A stretch of DNA of 5,100 bases from an uncultured Clostridia bacterium (lineage in GTDB: Bacteria > Bacillota > Clostridia > TANB77 > CAG-508), in the NCBI GenBank assembly GCA_934149155.1, contig CAKPDZ010000071.1:1-5100 (forward strand), written 5' to 3'. The notes below the pieces were generated by a model, which saw only the letters and a program-made list of their open reading frames with translations, had not been told where the DNA came from and searched no databases. Of the stretch, positions 1-5,100 are shown in pieces. Both the position numbers and the translations under genes were made by a program. How positions within the stretch are numbered: the stretch's first letter is position 1; every line of letters begins with the position of its first letter.

Positions 1-1107
1 AGTGGTTCAGAATTTATAGAAATGTTTGCAGGACTTGGAGCATCAAGAGTAAGAAAATTATTTGATAAAGCAAGAAAGCTAGCACCATGTATAGTATTTA
101 TAGATGAGATTGACGCAATAGGATCAAGAAGATCAAGTAACAGTGGAGCTGAATCAGAAAATAATCAAACACTAAATCAATTATTAGTAGAAATGGATGG
201 ATTCTCATCAGAAGAAACAATAATTGTTTTAGCAGCAACAAACAGACCAGAAATGCTAGATAAAGCTTTACTAAGACCAGGTAGATTTGATAGACAAGTA
301 ACAGTGCCTGCACCAGATTTACCAGGAAGAGAAGCAATATTAAAAATACATGCTAAAGATAAAAAATTAGCAGAAGATGTATCATTATACAGTATTGCAG
401 AAGATACAGCAGGATTTACAGGAGCTGAACTTGCAAACATTTTAAATGAAGCTGCAATAATTGCAACAAAGAAAAATCATGAAGCAATAACAAATGCAGA
501 CTTAGACGAAGCAGTAAAAAAAGTAACTGTAGGTCTAGAAAAAACAAGCAGAAAAATATCAGAAAAAGATAAAAAACTAACAGCATATCATGAAGCTGGA
601 CATGCAATAGTAAGTCAATTTTTACCAACACAAACAGCAGTAAAAGAAGTATCAATCATTCCAAGAGGAATGGCTGGAGGATATACTATGTACAAATCTG
701 ATGAAGACAAGTACTATATATCAAAAACAGAAATGCAAGAAAAACTAATTGCATTACTAGGAGGAAGAGCTGCAGAAAAACTAATATTAGACGATATTTC
801 AACAGGAGCAAGTAATGATTTAGAAGTAGCAACTCAAATTGCAAGAGATATGATAACAGTCTATGGAATGAGTGATGAGATAGGAACAATATCTTTTAAA
901 GATAGTGATGGTCAAATGGATTATCAAATGTTTGGAGAAGATATGCAAGATGCAATAGGAAAAGAAGTTAAAAGGTTAATAGATACTGCATATAGAGATG
1001 CACAAGAAATCTTAAAACAAAATGTTGAAACATTACATGCTATTGCTAAAGAATTAATGACAAAAGAAAAAATAAATGAGCAAGAATTTAATAAATTCTT
1101 TATGTAA
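1..1107 (+). CDS. ftsH: ATP-dependent zinc metalloprotease FtsH, 5'-truncated by window edge
   Basis: Membrane-anchored AAA+ protease that unfolds and degrades membrane and short-lived cytosolic proteins. The reading frame is open from base 1 (SGSEFIEMF...), so the ATG at 22 is internal; the N-terminal membrane segments and the Walker A loop lie off the left edge. Visible, counted from base 1 (368 residues): Walker B with IVFIDEIDAIG at about residues 31-41; the second region of homology with NQLLVEMDGF and ATNRP, and arginine fingers in RPGRFDR near 92-95; the zinc-protease motif HEAGH at 197-201; and the third zinc ligand, Asp in TGASNDL, at about 273. The protein ends soon after the final helices, without the long charged tail seen in many FtsH proteins. 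All expected catalytic residues in the visible part are intact. The next gene starts 63 bases downstream with no terminator between, so read-through is likely. Confidence 0.97.
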   Translation, partial: SGSEFIEMFAGLGASRVRKLFDKARKLAPCIVFIDEIDAIGSRRSSNSGAESENNQTLNQLLVEMDGFSSEETIIVLAATNRPEMLDKALLRPGRFDRQVTVPAPDLPGREAILKIHAKDKKLAEDVSLYSIAEDTAGFTGAELANILNEAAIIATKKNHEAITNADLDEAVKKVTVGLEKTSRKISEKDKKLTAYHEAGHAIVSQFLPTQTAVKEVSIIPRGMAGGYTMYKSDEDKYYISKTEMQEKLIALLGGRAAEKLILDDISTGASNDLEVATQIARDMITVYGMSDEIGTISFKDSDGQMDYQMFGEDMQDAIGKEVKRLIDTAYRDAQEILKQNVETLHAIAKELMTKEKINEQEFNKFFM

Positions 1108-1116
1108 GTGCACATT

Positions 1117-1147
1117 TGCACAGCAAAGAACCGGTCTTAAATGTGCA
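1117..1147 (-). repeat. 31-base dyad-symmetric intergenic element, copy A
   Basis: First of three copies of one element, oriented by the strand that reads GACCGGTTC (here the - strand). The ends TGCACA and TGTGCA are complementary, followed by a 3-by-3 mismatch, a 4-bp inner helix AAGA/TCTT and the loop CCGGT. It matches copy C at 28 of 31 positions. To its left an extra TGCACATT (from 1109) duplicates the arm, so TGCACATTT at 1109-1117 can pair perfectly with AAATGTGCA at 1139-1147 instead. It fills most of the gap between ftsH and the next gene and ends just before that gene's ribosome binding site. No T-run follows on the + strand, so it is not a forward intrinsic terminator. Confidence 0.85.
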
Positions 1148-1148
1148 T

Positions 1149-1158
1149 AAGGAAGGGG
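1149..1158 (+). promoter_or_regulatory. Ribosome binding site that fixes the gene 2 start
   Basis: The purine run AAGGAAGGGG lies 12 bases before the ATG at 1171. The in-frame ATG at 1141 is inside the repeat element and has no purine-rich site suitably placed ahead of it, so 1171 is the better start. The spacing is slightly long and the site is not a textbook AGGAGG. Confidence 0.7.
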
Positions 1159-1170
1159 AACTATAGAAAA

Positions 1171-1938
1171 ATGAGTGATTTTGCTGAATATATTTTAAAT
1201 GAAAAAGATTTAATATCAAAGATTGAAATAATATATTTTTTAGCTCCAAAATTAAAAATAAATTTTGATAAATCAGCTGTATTTAAAACAGAAATAGCAA
1301 GAATGTTTTTAAAATATGCTGATATCAATGTTGATAGTAATTTGGTTTTAACAGCAAGTTTATTATGTAATTGCAAAAAAGTGGATGATTCTCAAAAATT
1401 AGGAAAAATGAGAACTTATGCAAAAGAAGGTGCTGAATACTTAGAGCAATTAGGATTTGAAAAAAGATTTTGTAAAATTTGTGAAGGTGTAAACAGATAT
1501 AGTGAGAATCCAAGAGAAAAAGAAAGTGATATTTTAGAATTAGCAGACCAATTTGGAGGAATGTTAATTGATAGACCAGAGAGAATTGCATTTAATTGTG
1601 ATGAAGCTTTGGTATTACTTGAACACAGAAATTTAAAATCTGCATACAACAGATATCTAGAAACTTTTAGAGAATTCGCAGAAAAAATGGATACAATAGA
1701 AATACCAGGAAATGTTAATACAACAATTTTTGCAAGATTACAAAAATTGATGAGAGAATCTAAGGATGTGCCTGAGTTTGTAAAAAATATTGCAGAAGAT
1801 TATTCAATTTGCGTAGATGAAAAATTAAAGGAACTAGAAGAAATTGCAAAATCAGCAAAAGAGACAGCTAATAGAGCAATGTTTACTAGTGAAACAGAAG
1901 AAAAAATTTTAAAATATGCAAAAATTGAGGATAAATAA
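1171..1938 (+). CDS. Degenerate HD-GYP-like domain protein, predicted catalytically inactive
   Basis: A 255-residue soluble protein with no signal peptide or membrane segment. Residues about 37-151 follow the HD-GYP phosphodiesterase pattern. LTASLLCNCKK (60-70) sits where the family has AALLHDIGK; YAKEGAEYLEQLGF (83-96) where it has HPEIGAEIL..LGF; ILELADQF...DRPER...DEALVLLE (121-151) where it has ILAVADVFDAL..DRPYR...EEALELL. The catalytic His-Asp pair is replaced by C66-N67, the later histidine by Y83, and the HHE/GYP segment by VNRYSENP; only the final Asp (D126) and the DRP turn survive. Family active enzymes cleave cyclic di-GMP, so a scaffold or ligand-sensing role is inferred here, not shown. 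C66/C68 and C101/C104 form a CxC and a CxxC pair. The C-terminal 75 residues are helical and charged. It lies 14 bases upstream of the EndoQ-like gene, so the two are probably co-transcribed. The HD-GYP assignment is by eye. Confidence 0.7.
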   Translation: MSDFAEYILNEKDLISKIEIIYFLAPKLKINFDKSAVFKTEIARMFLKYADINVDSNLVLTASLLCNCKKVDDSQKLGKMRTYAKEGAEYLEQLGFEKRFCKICEGVNRYSENPREKESDILELADQFGGMLIDRPERIAFNCDEALVLLEHRNLKSAYNRYLETFREFAEKMDTIEIPGNVNTTIFARLQKLMRESKDVPEFVKNIAEDYSICVDEKLKELEEIAKSAKETANRAMFTSETEEKILKYAKIEDK

Positions 1939-1952
1939 TAGGAGGAATTATA

Positions 1953-3146
1953 ATGTACGAAGTATTTGCAGATTTACATGTACACATAGGTAGAAGTGAA
2001 ACAGGCAAACCAATTAAAATAACTGCCGCTCGAAGTTTGAATTTTGCTAATATTGCAAAAGAATGTGCAGAAAGAAAAGGAATAAATATTGTAGGAATAA
2101 TAGATTGTGCATCACCATATGTAATTGAAGATATAGAAAAATTCTTAAAAACAGGCGATGCTTATGAACTTGAAGATGGTGGAATAATATACAAAGATAA
2201 AGTATGTATATTATTAGGAAGTGAAGTTGAAACTTCTGAAAAAGGTAGAAATGGAAAAAGTGGAGCTGCACATAATGTATGCTTTTTTCCACACTTAAGT
2301 GACATAAAAGGATTTTCAAAAGAGATGAGTACTCATATAAAAAATATAACATTAAGTACTCAAAGGTCAAACATATCAGGATATGAGTTGATTGATATTG
2401 TTGAAAAATATAATGGGATTCTGATACCAGCACATATATTTACACCATTTAAGAGTTATTATGGAAATTGCACAGACAGGTTAAAAAACATATTTAAAGA
2501 AAAATATGATAAAATTTTTGCTGTAGAATTAGGATTAAGTTCTGATACATTTTTAGCAGATATGATTTCAGAATTAGAAGATAAGACATTTGTTACAAAT
2601 TCTGATGCTCATTCATTACCTAAAATTGCTAGAGAATACAACAAAATGTTGGTTAATGATATTAGTTTTAAAGAAGTTGTAAAAGCTTTGAAAAATGAAG
2701 ATGGAAGAAAGATTTTAGCTAATTATGGATTAGATCCAAAACTTGGTAAATACCATAGAACACATTGCGATAATTGTGATTGCACAATTGAAACAAAGGA
2801 ACCTGTTGAAGTTTGCCCTAAGTGTGGAAGTACAAAAGTTACTTTTGGCGTTTTTGATAGAATTGAATTAATAAAAGACAAAGAGACTACAAAAAGTCCT
2901 GAAAATAGACCGCCATACATATATCAAATTCCTTTAAGTTTTATTCCAGGAGTTGGAGGAAAAACTATTGAGAAATTGTTGGATAATTTTGAAACTGAAA
3001 TGAATATTTTACATAAGTTATCAGAGGATGATATTGAGGCTATTGTTGGAGAGAAGATTGCTAAAAATATTGTGAATGCTAGAGAGGGTAACATGAAGGT
3101 TGAGTCTGGTGGCGGAGGTAACTATGGAAAAGTTACTGCTTCTTAA
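1953..3146 (+). CDS. Endonuclease Q-like PHP-domain nuclease (TIGR00375-type)
   Basis: A 397-residue protein with the architecture of endonuclease Q, which nicks DNA 5' of deaminated bases (uracil, hypoxanthine, xanthine) and abasic sites. The PHP domain covers about 1-260: DLHVH (D7, H9, H11) at the very N-terminus, then D51, E91, H107, H161 in PAHIFTPF, E192, and NSDAH (D218, H220), a complete-looking metal-ligand set. A zinc ribbon follows (C272-x2-C275 and C288-x2-C291), then a helix-hairpin-helix, FIPGVGGKTIEKLL (330-343), with a second hairpin-like segment at 359-379. The C-terminus is a glycine-rich tail (GGGGNYGK). The start is set by GGAGGA at 1941-1946, 6 bases before the ATG. A strong terminator follows the stop. 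Activity is inferred from domains; PHP proteins are diverse, but the three-part order is distinctive. Confidence 0.88.
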   Translation: MYEVFADLHVHIGRSETGKPIKITAARSLNFANIAKECAERKGINIVGIIDCASPYVIEDIEKFLKTGDAYELEDGGIIYKDKVCILLGSEVETSEKGRNGKSGAAHNVCFFPHLSDIKGFSKEMSTHIKNITLSTQRSNISGYELIDIVEKYNGILIPAHIFTPFKSYYGNCTDRLKNIFKEKYDKIFAVELGLSSDTFLADMISELEDKTFVTNSDAHSLPKIAREYNKMLVNDISFKEVVKALKNEDGRKILANYGLDPKLGKYHRTHCDNCDCTIETKEPVEVCPKCGSTKVTFGVFDRIELIKDKETTKSPENRPPYIYQIPLSFIPGVGGKTIEKLLDNFETEMNILHKLSEDDIEAIVGEKIAKNIVNAREGNMKVESGGGGNYGKVTAS

Positions 3147-3161
3147 GATTGCAATAAATGT

Positions 3162-3190
3162 GAACATGATAAATTTCATGTTCTTTTTTT
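3162..3190 (+). terminator. Intrinsic terminator after the EndoQ-like gene
   Basis: GAACATGA (3162-3169) pairs perfectly with TCATGTTC (3176-3183), giving an 8-bp stem and a 6-base loop, followed directly by seven T residues. It starts 15 bases after the stop codon and closes the ftsH to EndoQ-like block. Confidence 0.88.
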
Positions 3191-3238
3191 ATGGACAAAT
3201 GAATAGACATTAGTAAATCTATTTATAAGGAGAATGTT

Positions 3239-3868
3239 ATGCGAAAGAAGAAAAATGAAATTTTTACTGCAATCAAAGAAGATATAATAAATAATGCAAA
3301 ATCATATTTTATAGTATTGATAATATTTGCTGTCGGAGTATTTTTAGGAGTGATGTTTATCAATCAAATGCAGGACAAAGGTGATATAGAAAAATATATA
3401 AATACATATGTAGATGAAACCAAAGGTCTAGAAAACGGAAAATATTTAGAAGAACTACAAAAAGACATATTAAGTAATATAGGATTAGTATTGGCATTAT
3501 GGTTTGCTGGAACAACGATAATAGGAATACCAATAGTACTTGGAATAATACTAATTAGAGGCTTTTGTCTTGGTTATACAATCGCATCATGTGTATTTGT
3601 ATTAGGAAGAATGAAAGGAATAATATTTATATTAATAACAATATTTTTGCAAAATATTATATTTATACCAGCATTAATGATATTAGGAGTAAGTAGTATA
3701 AAATTATATAAATCAATTATAAAAGATAGGAGAAAAGAAAATATAAAATTATCAATATTAAAACATAGTATTGTTTCAATTGGAATTATGATTGCACTAA
3801 TTTTAAGTTCGATAATAAAGATTGAAATTTCATACAGGTTAATTGTAAGTTTAATTAAATATTTTTAA
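3239..3868 (+). CDS. spoIIM: Stage II sporulation protein M (SpoIIM)
   Basis: A polytopic membrane protein of 209 residues, the usual length for SpoIIM. In sporulating Firmicutes it acts with SpoIID and SpoIIP in the engulfment machinery that remodels septal peptidoglycan around the forespore. Hydrophobic segments lie at about 22-42, 81-106, 108-123, 127-150 and 175-195. Between the first two is a charged, probably extracytoplasmic stretch (44-78). The first helix has the family's AVGVFLGVMF glycine pattern, and the central part carries WFAGTTIIGIPIVLG and IRGFCLGYTIASCV. The N-terminus is a short basic cytoplasmic tail (MRKKKNE). AAGGAGAA at 3227-3234 gives well-spaced SD pairing for the ATG. 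No clear sigma-E promoter was found upstream and no convincing terminator downstream, so transcription may continue into xerD. Confidence 0.9.
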   Translation: MRKKKNEIFTAIKEDIINNAKSYFIVLIIFAVGVFLGVMFINQMQDKGDIEKYINTYVDETKGLENGKYLEELQKDILSNIGLVLALWFAGTTIIGIPIVLGIILIRGFCLGYTIASCVFVLGRMKGIIFILITIFLQNIIFIPALMILGVSSIKLYKSIIKDRRKENIKLSILKHSIVSIGIMIALILSSIIKIEISYRLIVSLIKYF

Positions 3869-3886
3869 AAATATAGATAAAAACAC

Positions 3887-3915
3887 TTTACTTTTTACTA
3901 AAAATTTGATATAAC
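3887..3915 (+). promoter_or_regulatory. Candidate sigma-A promoter for xerD (extended -10)
   Basis: A TTTACT -35 box (3887-3892, 4 of 6 consensus positions) is separated by 17 bases from the -10 box TATAAC (3910-3915, 5 of 6), which is preceded by TGA, forming an extended TGnTATAAC. Initiation would fall near 3922, leaving a leader of about 60 bases before xerD. In DNA this AT-rich, promoter-like strings arise by chance, so confidence is moderate. Confidence 0.5.
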
Positions 3916-3970
3916 ATAATAGCAATCAGTTATGTAAATAATTGATGTAAGACAATAAAAATTTATCATA

Positions 3971-3979
3971 GGTGGGGGA
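3971..3979 (+). promoter_or_regulatory. G-rich ribosome binding site that fixes the xerD start
   Basis: The purine tract GGTGGGGGA ends 4 bases before the ATG at 3984. An in-frame GTG at 3972 falls inside this tract and would itself lack a ribosome binding site, so the ATG is preferred. The site is unusual in being nearly all G. Confidence 0.65.
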
Positions 3980-3983
3980 AAAA

Positions 3984-4865
3984 ATGGAAGAACAATTAAA
4001 CTTATTTTTTGGATTTTTAGAGAATGAAAAGAAGGTGTCTGTAAATACACTTCAATCATATAAAAGAGATTTAAAACAATTTGAAAAATACTTAGAGACA
4101 AGTGGAGAAAAATATAAAGATTTAACAGACGAAGGAATAAAAGATTATATAAAATACATGCAAAACGAAGGAAAAAAGCCATCAACAATATCAAGAGGGC
4201 TAGCATCAATAAGATCATTTTACCAATATGAGGCAAAGAATAAAGTAGTTGAAAAAGACCCAACAGAAGGAATTCAATCACCTAAAATAGAAAAAAGAGT
4301 ACCAAGTGTATTAACATCAAATGAAGTAGCCTTATTATTAGATCAACCAAAAAATGTTGATTTAAAAGGGACAAGAGATAAGGCAATGCTAGAATTTGCA
4401 TATGCTACAGGAATGAGAGTAACAGAAATAATATCACTAAATGTAGAAGACATAAATTTAGAAACAGGATATGCAACATGCAAAAACGGTAAAAAAGAAA
4501 GAACAGTACCAATTGGAGAAATGTCATTAAAAGCATTAAAAGATTATATGTTAAATGCAAGAAATACAATAATAAAAGATGATAATGAAAAAGCATTATT
4601 TGTAAATGTAAATGGACAACGTTTAACAAGACAAGGATTCTGGAAAATTATAAAATATTATAAAGAACAAGCACACATAGACAAAGATATAACACCACAT
4701 GTATTAAGACATTCATTTGCAACACATTTATTACAAAATGGAGCAGATTTAAAATCAATTCAAACAATGCTTGGACATTCAGATATATTATCAACTCAAA
4801 TATATATGCAATTTCAAGATGAATCATTAAAAAATGTATATAAAAAAGCTCATCCAAGAGCATAG
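3984..4865 (+). CDS. xerD: XerD-type tyrosine recombinase
   Basis: A 293-residue site-specific recombinase that, with a partner, resolves chromosome dimers at dif sites. The N-terminal SAM-like core-binding domain covers about 1-85 (FFGFLENEKKVSVNTLQSY..). The catalytic domain has R145 in YATGMRVTEI, the beta-hairpin CKNGKKERTVPIG (166-178), H239-x-x-R242 in HVLRH, H265 in LGHSDI and the nucleophile Y274 in STQIYMQ. Length and the conserved HVLRHSFATHLLQNGADL block fit XerD/XerC rather than a phage integrase, which would usually be longer. The catalytic lysine appears shifted by one position relative to the E. coli XerD pattern GKGNKER. No integrase-type neighbours or att sites are seen, and the position next to spoIIM supports a housekeeping XerD. 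XerD versus XerC or another Xer paralogue rests mainly on context. Confidence 0.88.
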   Translation: MEEQLNLFFGFLENEKKVSVNTLQSYKRDLKQFEKYLETSGEKYKDLTDEGIKDYIKYMQNEGKKPSTISRGLASIRSFYQYEAKNKVVEKDPTEGIQSPKIEKRVPSVLTSNEVALLLDQPKNVDLKGTRDKAMLEFAYATGMRVTEIISLNVEDINLETGYATCKNGKKERTVPIGEMSLKALKDYMLNARNTIIKDDNEKALFVNVNGQRLTRQGFWKIIKYYKEQAHIDKDITPHVLRHSFATHLLQNGADLKSIQTMLGHSDILSTQIYMQFQDESLKNVYKKAHPRA

Positions 4866-4866
4866 T

Positions 4867-4919
4867 AAAAAATTGTCAGAAGGGACGTAAAATAAACGTA
4901 ACTTTTTGACAATTTTTTT
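4867..4919 (+). terminator. Long intrinsic terminator after xerD, probably bidirectional
   Basis: Bases 4867-4878 pair perfectly with 4907-4918 (12 bp, including ATTGTCA/TGACAAT). Inside, a weaker helix continues (4879-4883 with 4902-4906, including G-T wobbles), then ACGT at 4885-4888 pairs with ACGT at 4896-4899 around a 7-base loop. Seven T residues end the structure on the + strand, and the run of A at 4867-4872 provides a T-run for transcription from the other side. It begins right after the xerD stop codon. Confidence 0.85.
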
Positions 4920-4928
4920 GCACATTTT

Positions 4929-4959
4929 GGAACATTTGGGACCGGTTCTTAAATGTTCC
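4929..4959 (+). repeat. 31-base dyad-symmetric intergenic element, copy B
   Basis: Opposite orientation to copies A and C. GGAACATTT (4929-4937) and AAATGTTCC (4951-4959) are perfectly complementary, and flanking TTT/AAA extends the arms to 12 bp (4926-4962). Inside, GGGA/TCTT pairs with two G-T wobbles around the loop CCGGT, so the + strand can form a continuous stem of about 16 bp. The arm sequence differs from the TGCACA arms of A and C at two base pairs but stays complementary. The right arm is followed by a near-tandem copy, AAATGTTC (4960-4967). Confidence 0.87.
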
Positions 4960-4976
4960 AAATGTTCATAATGTCC

Positions 4977-5005
4977 TTGCATTTTTCTAGGTATTATAGT
5001 AAAAT
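4977..5005 (+). promoter_or_regulatory. Candidate sigma-A promoter for the gene at the right edge
   Basis: TTGCAT (4977-4982) is followed after a 17-base spacer by TAAAAT (5000-5005, 5 of 6 consensus positions). The -35 matches only at TTG. Initiation near 5012 would place copy C of the repeat at the very start of the leader. The terminator at 4867-4919 means the edge gene needs its own promoter, which supports this reading. Confidence 0.45.
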
Positions 5006-5016
5006 AAGAAAAAAAC

Positions 5017-5047
5017 TGCACAGCAGAGAACCGGTCCCAAATGTGCA
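5017..5047 (-). repeat. 31-base dyad-symmetric intergenic element, copy C
   Basis: Same orientation as copy A. TGCACA and TGTGCA arms enclose, on the - strand, a TTT/TGC mismatch, the inner helix GGGA/TCTC and the loop CCGGT. Differences from copy A are confined to three positions, all in the inner helix; together they change one A-T pair to G-C and another to G-T on that strand. It ends 9 bases before the next gene's ribosome binding site. On the - strand it is followed by one G and seven T residues (complement of 5009-5015), so it resembles an intrinsic terminator for leftward transcription. Confidence 0.85.
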
Positions 5048-5067
5048 AAATGTTATAGGAGAAGAAA

Positions 5068-5100
5068 GTGAAAAAGAAAAAAGTATTATTTATATCAAGT
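5068..5100 (+). CDS. N-terminus of an unidentified protein, cut by window edge
   Basis: Eleven codons from a GTG start, reading MKKKKVLFISS, open to the last base. AGGAG at 5057-5061 sits 6 bases before the GTG, an excellent ribosome binding site, which makes this a real start. A basic cap followed by a hydrophobic VLFIS strand is common at the start of Rossmann-type glycosyltransferases and other nucleotide-binding proteins, but the piece is too short to assign. It does not look like phosphopentomutase, which follows xerD in Bacillus subtilis, so that synteny seems to break here. Confidence 0.6.
   Translation, partial: MKKKKVLFISS

Noticed and set aside
1141..1170. Upstream ATG extending gene 2 by 10 residues
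   Set aside because: It overlaps the repeat element and lacks a ribosome binding site; the ATG at 1171 has one.
2047..2433. Minus-strand open frame of 128 codons inside the EndoQ-like gene, with similar ones at 3898-4281 and elsewhere
   Set aside because: They lie opposite strongly supported genes, are extremely rich in Leu/Phe/His/Tyr as expected from AT-rich antisense sequence, and lack ribosome binding sites.
3192..3220. Promoter for spoIIM with TGGACA as -35
   Set aside because: TGGACA is a good -35, but no acceptable -10 lies 16-18 bases away, and no sigma-E pattern was recognised.
3859..3874. Perfect 16-base AT-only palindrome across the spoIIM stop codon as a terminator
   Set aside because: It has no loop and no GC pairs and no following T-run, so it would not form a stable terminator hairpin.
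3984..4865. Tyrosine recombinase as integrase of a mobile island
   Set aside because: Its size, sequence and position by spoIIM fit housekeeping XerD; no att repeats, tRNA or phage genes are seen.
1108..5047. The 31-base elements as a CRISPR array
   Set aside because: Copies are dispersed, in both orientations, with no regular spacers and no cas genes.
4827..5048. Minus-strand open frame of 73 codons over the xerD end and the intergenic repeats
   Set aside because: It has no ribosome binding site, runs through a terminator and two repeat copies, and its composition reflects the repeats rather than a protein.

Overview
The window comes from a very AT-rich, low-GC Gram-positive spore-former, most likely a member of the Clostridia and probably an uncultured gut lineage. 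The evidence is the overwhelming use of AGA for arginine and A/T-ending codons, purine-rich Shine-Dalgarno sites, a SpoIIM-type sporulation membrane protein, and tryptophan encoded by TGG (standard bacterial code). All supported genes lie on the + strand.

Layout. (1) Positions 1-1107: the C-terminal two thirds of the membrane AAA+ zinc protease FtsH, cut by the window edge. (2) 1171-1938: a 255-residue protein that I read as an HD-GYP-like domain that has lost all its metal-binding histidines. (3) 1953-3146: an endonuclease Q-type protein with a PHP nuclease domain, a zinc ribbon and a helix-hairpin-helix, followed by a clear intrinsic terminator (3162-3190). (4) 3239-3868: SpoIIM. (5) 3984-4865: XerD-type tyrosine recombinase, with a candidate promoter upstream and a long hairpin terminator downstream (4867-4919). 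(6) 5068-5100: the first 11 codons of another gene, off the right edge. No stretch longer than 300 bases lacks a gene.

Genes 1-3 look like one transcription unit ending at the 3162-3190 terminator; genes 2 and 3 are only 14 bases apart. SpoIIM and XerD follow as a second block. They are also close neighbours in Bacillus subtilis (spoIIM and ripX/xerD, separated by fur), so this part is ordinary chromosomal housekeeping.

The most unusual content is between the genes. Three copies of an exactly 31-base, dyad-symmetric element (1117-1147, 4929-4959, 5017-5047) share a GC-rich core, GACCGGTTC on one strand, which stands out in this AT-rich DNA. Their arms differ in sequence but stay complementary, and one strand folds better than the other in all three copies. 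Two copies sit in the same orientation just upstream of a ribosome binding site, and two copies form an inverted pair after xerD. This looks like a structured dispersed repeat (REP/MITE-like) or a cis-regulatory element. The second item of interest is the inactivated HD-GYP-like protein paired with the EndoQ-like nuclease.
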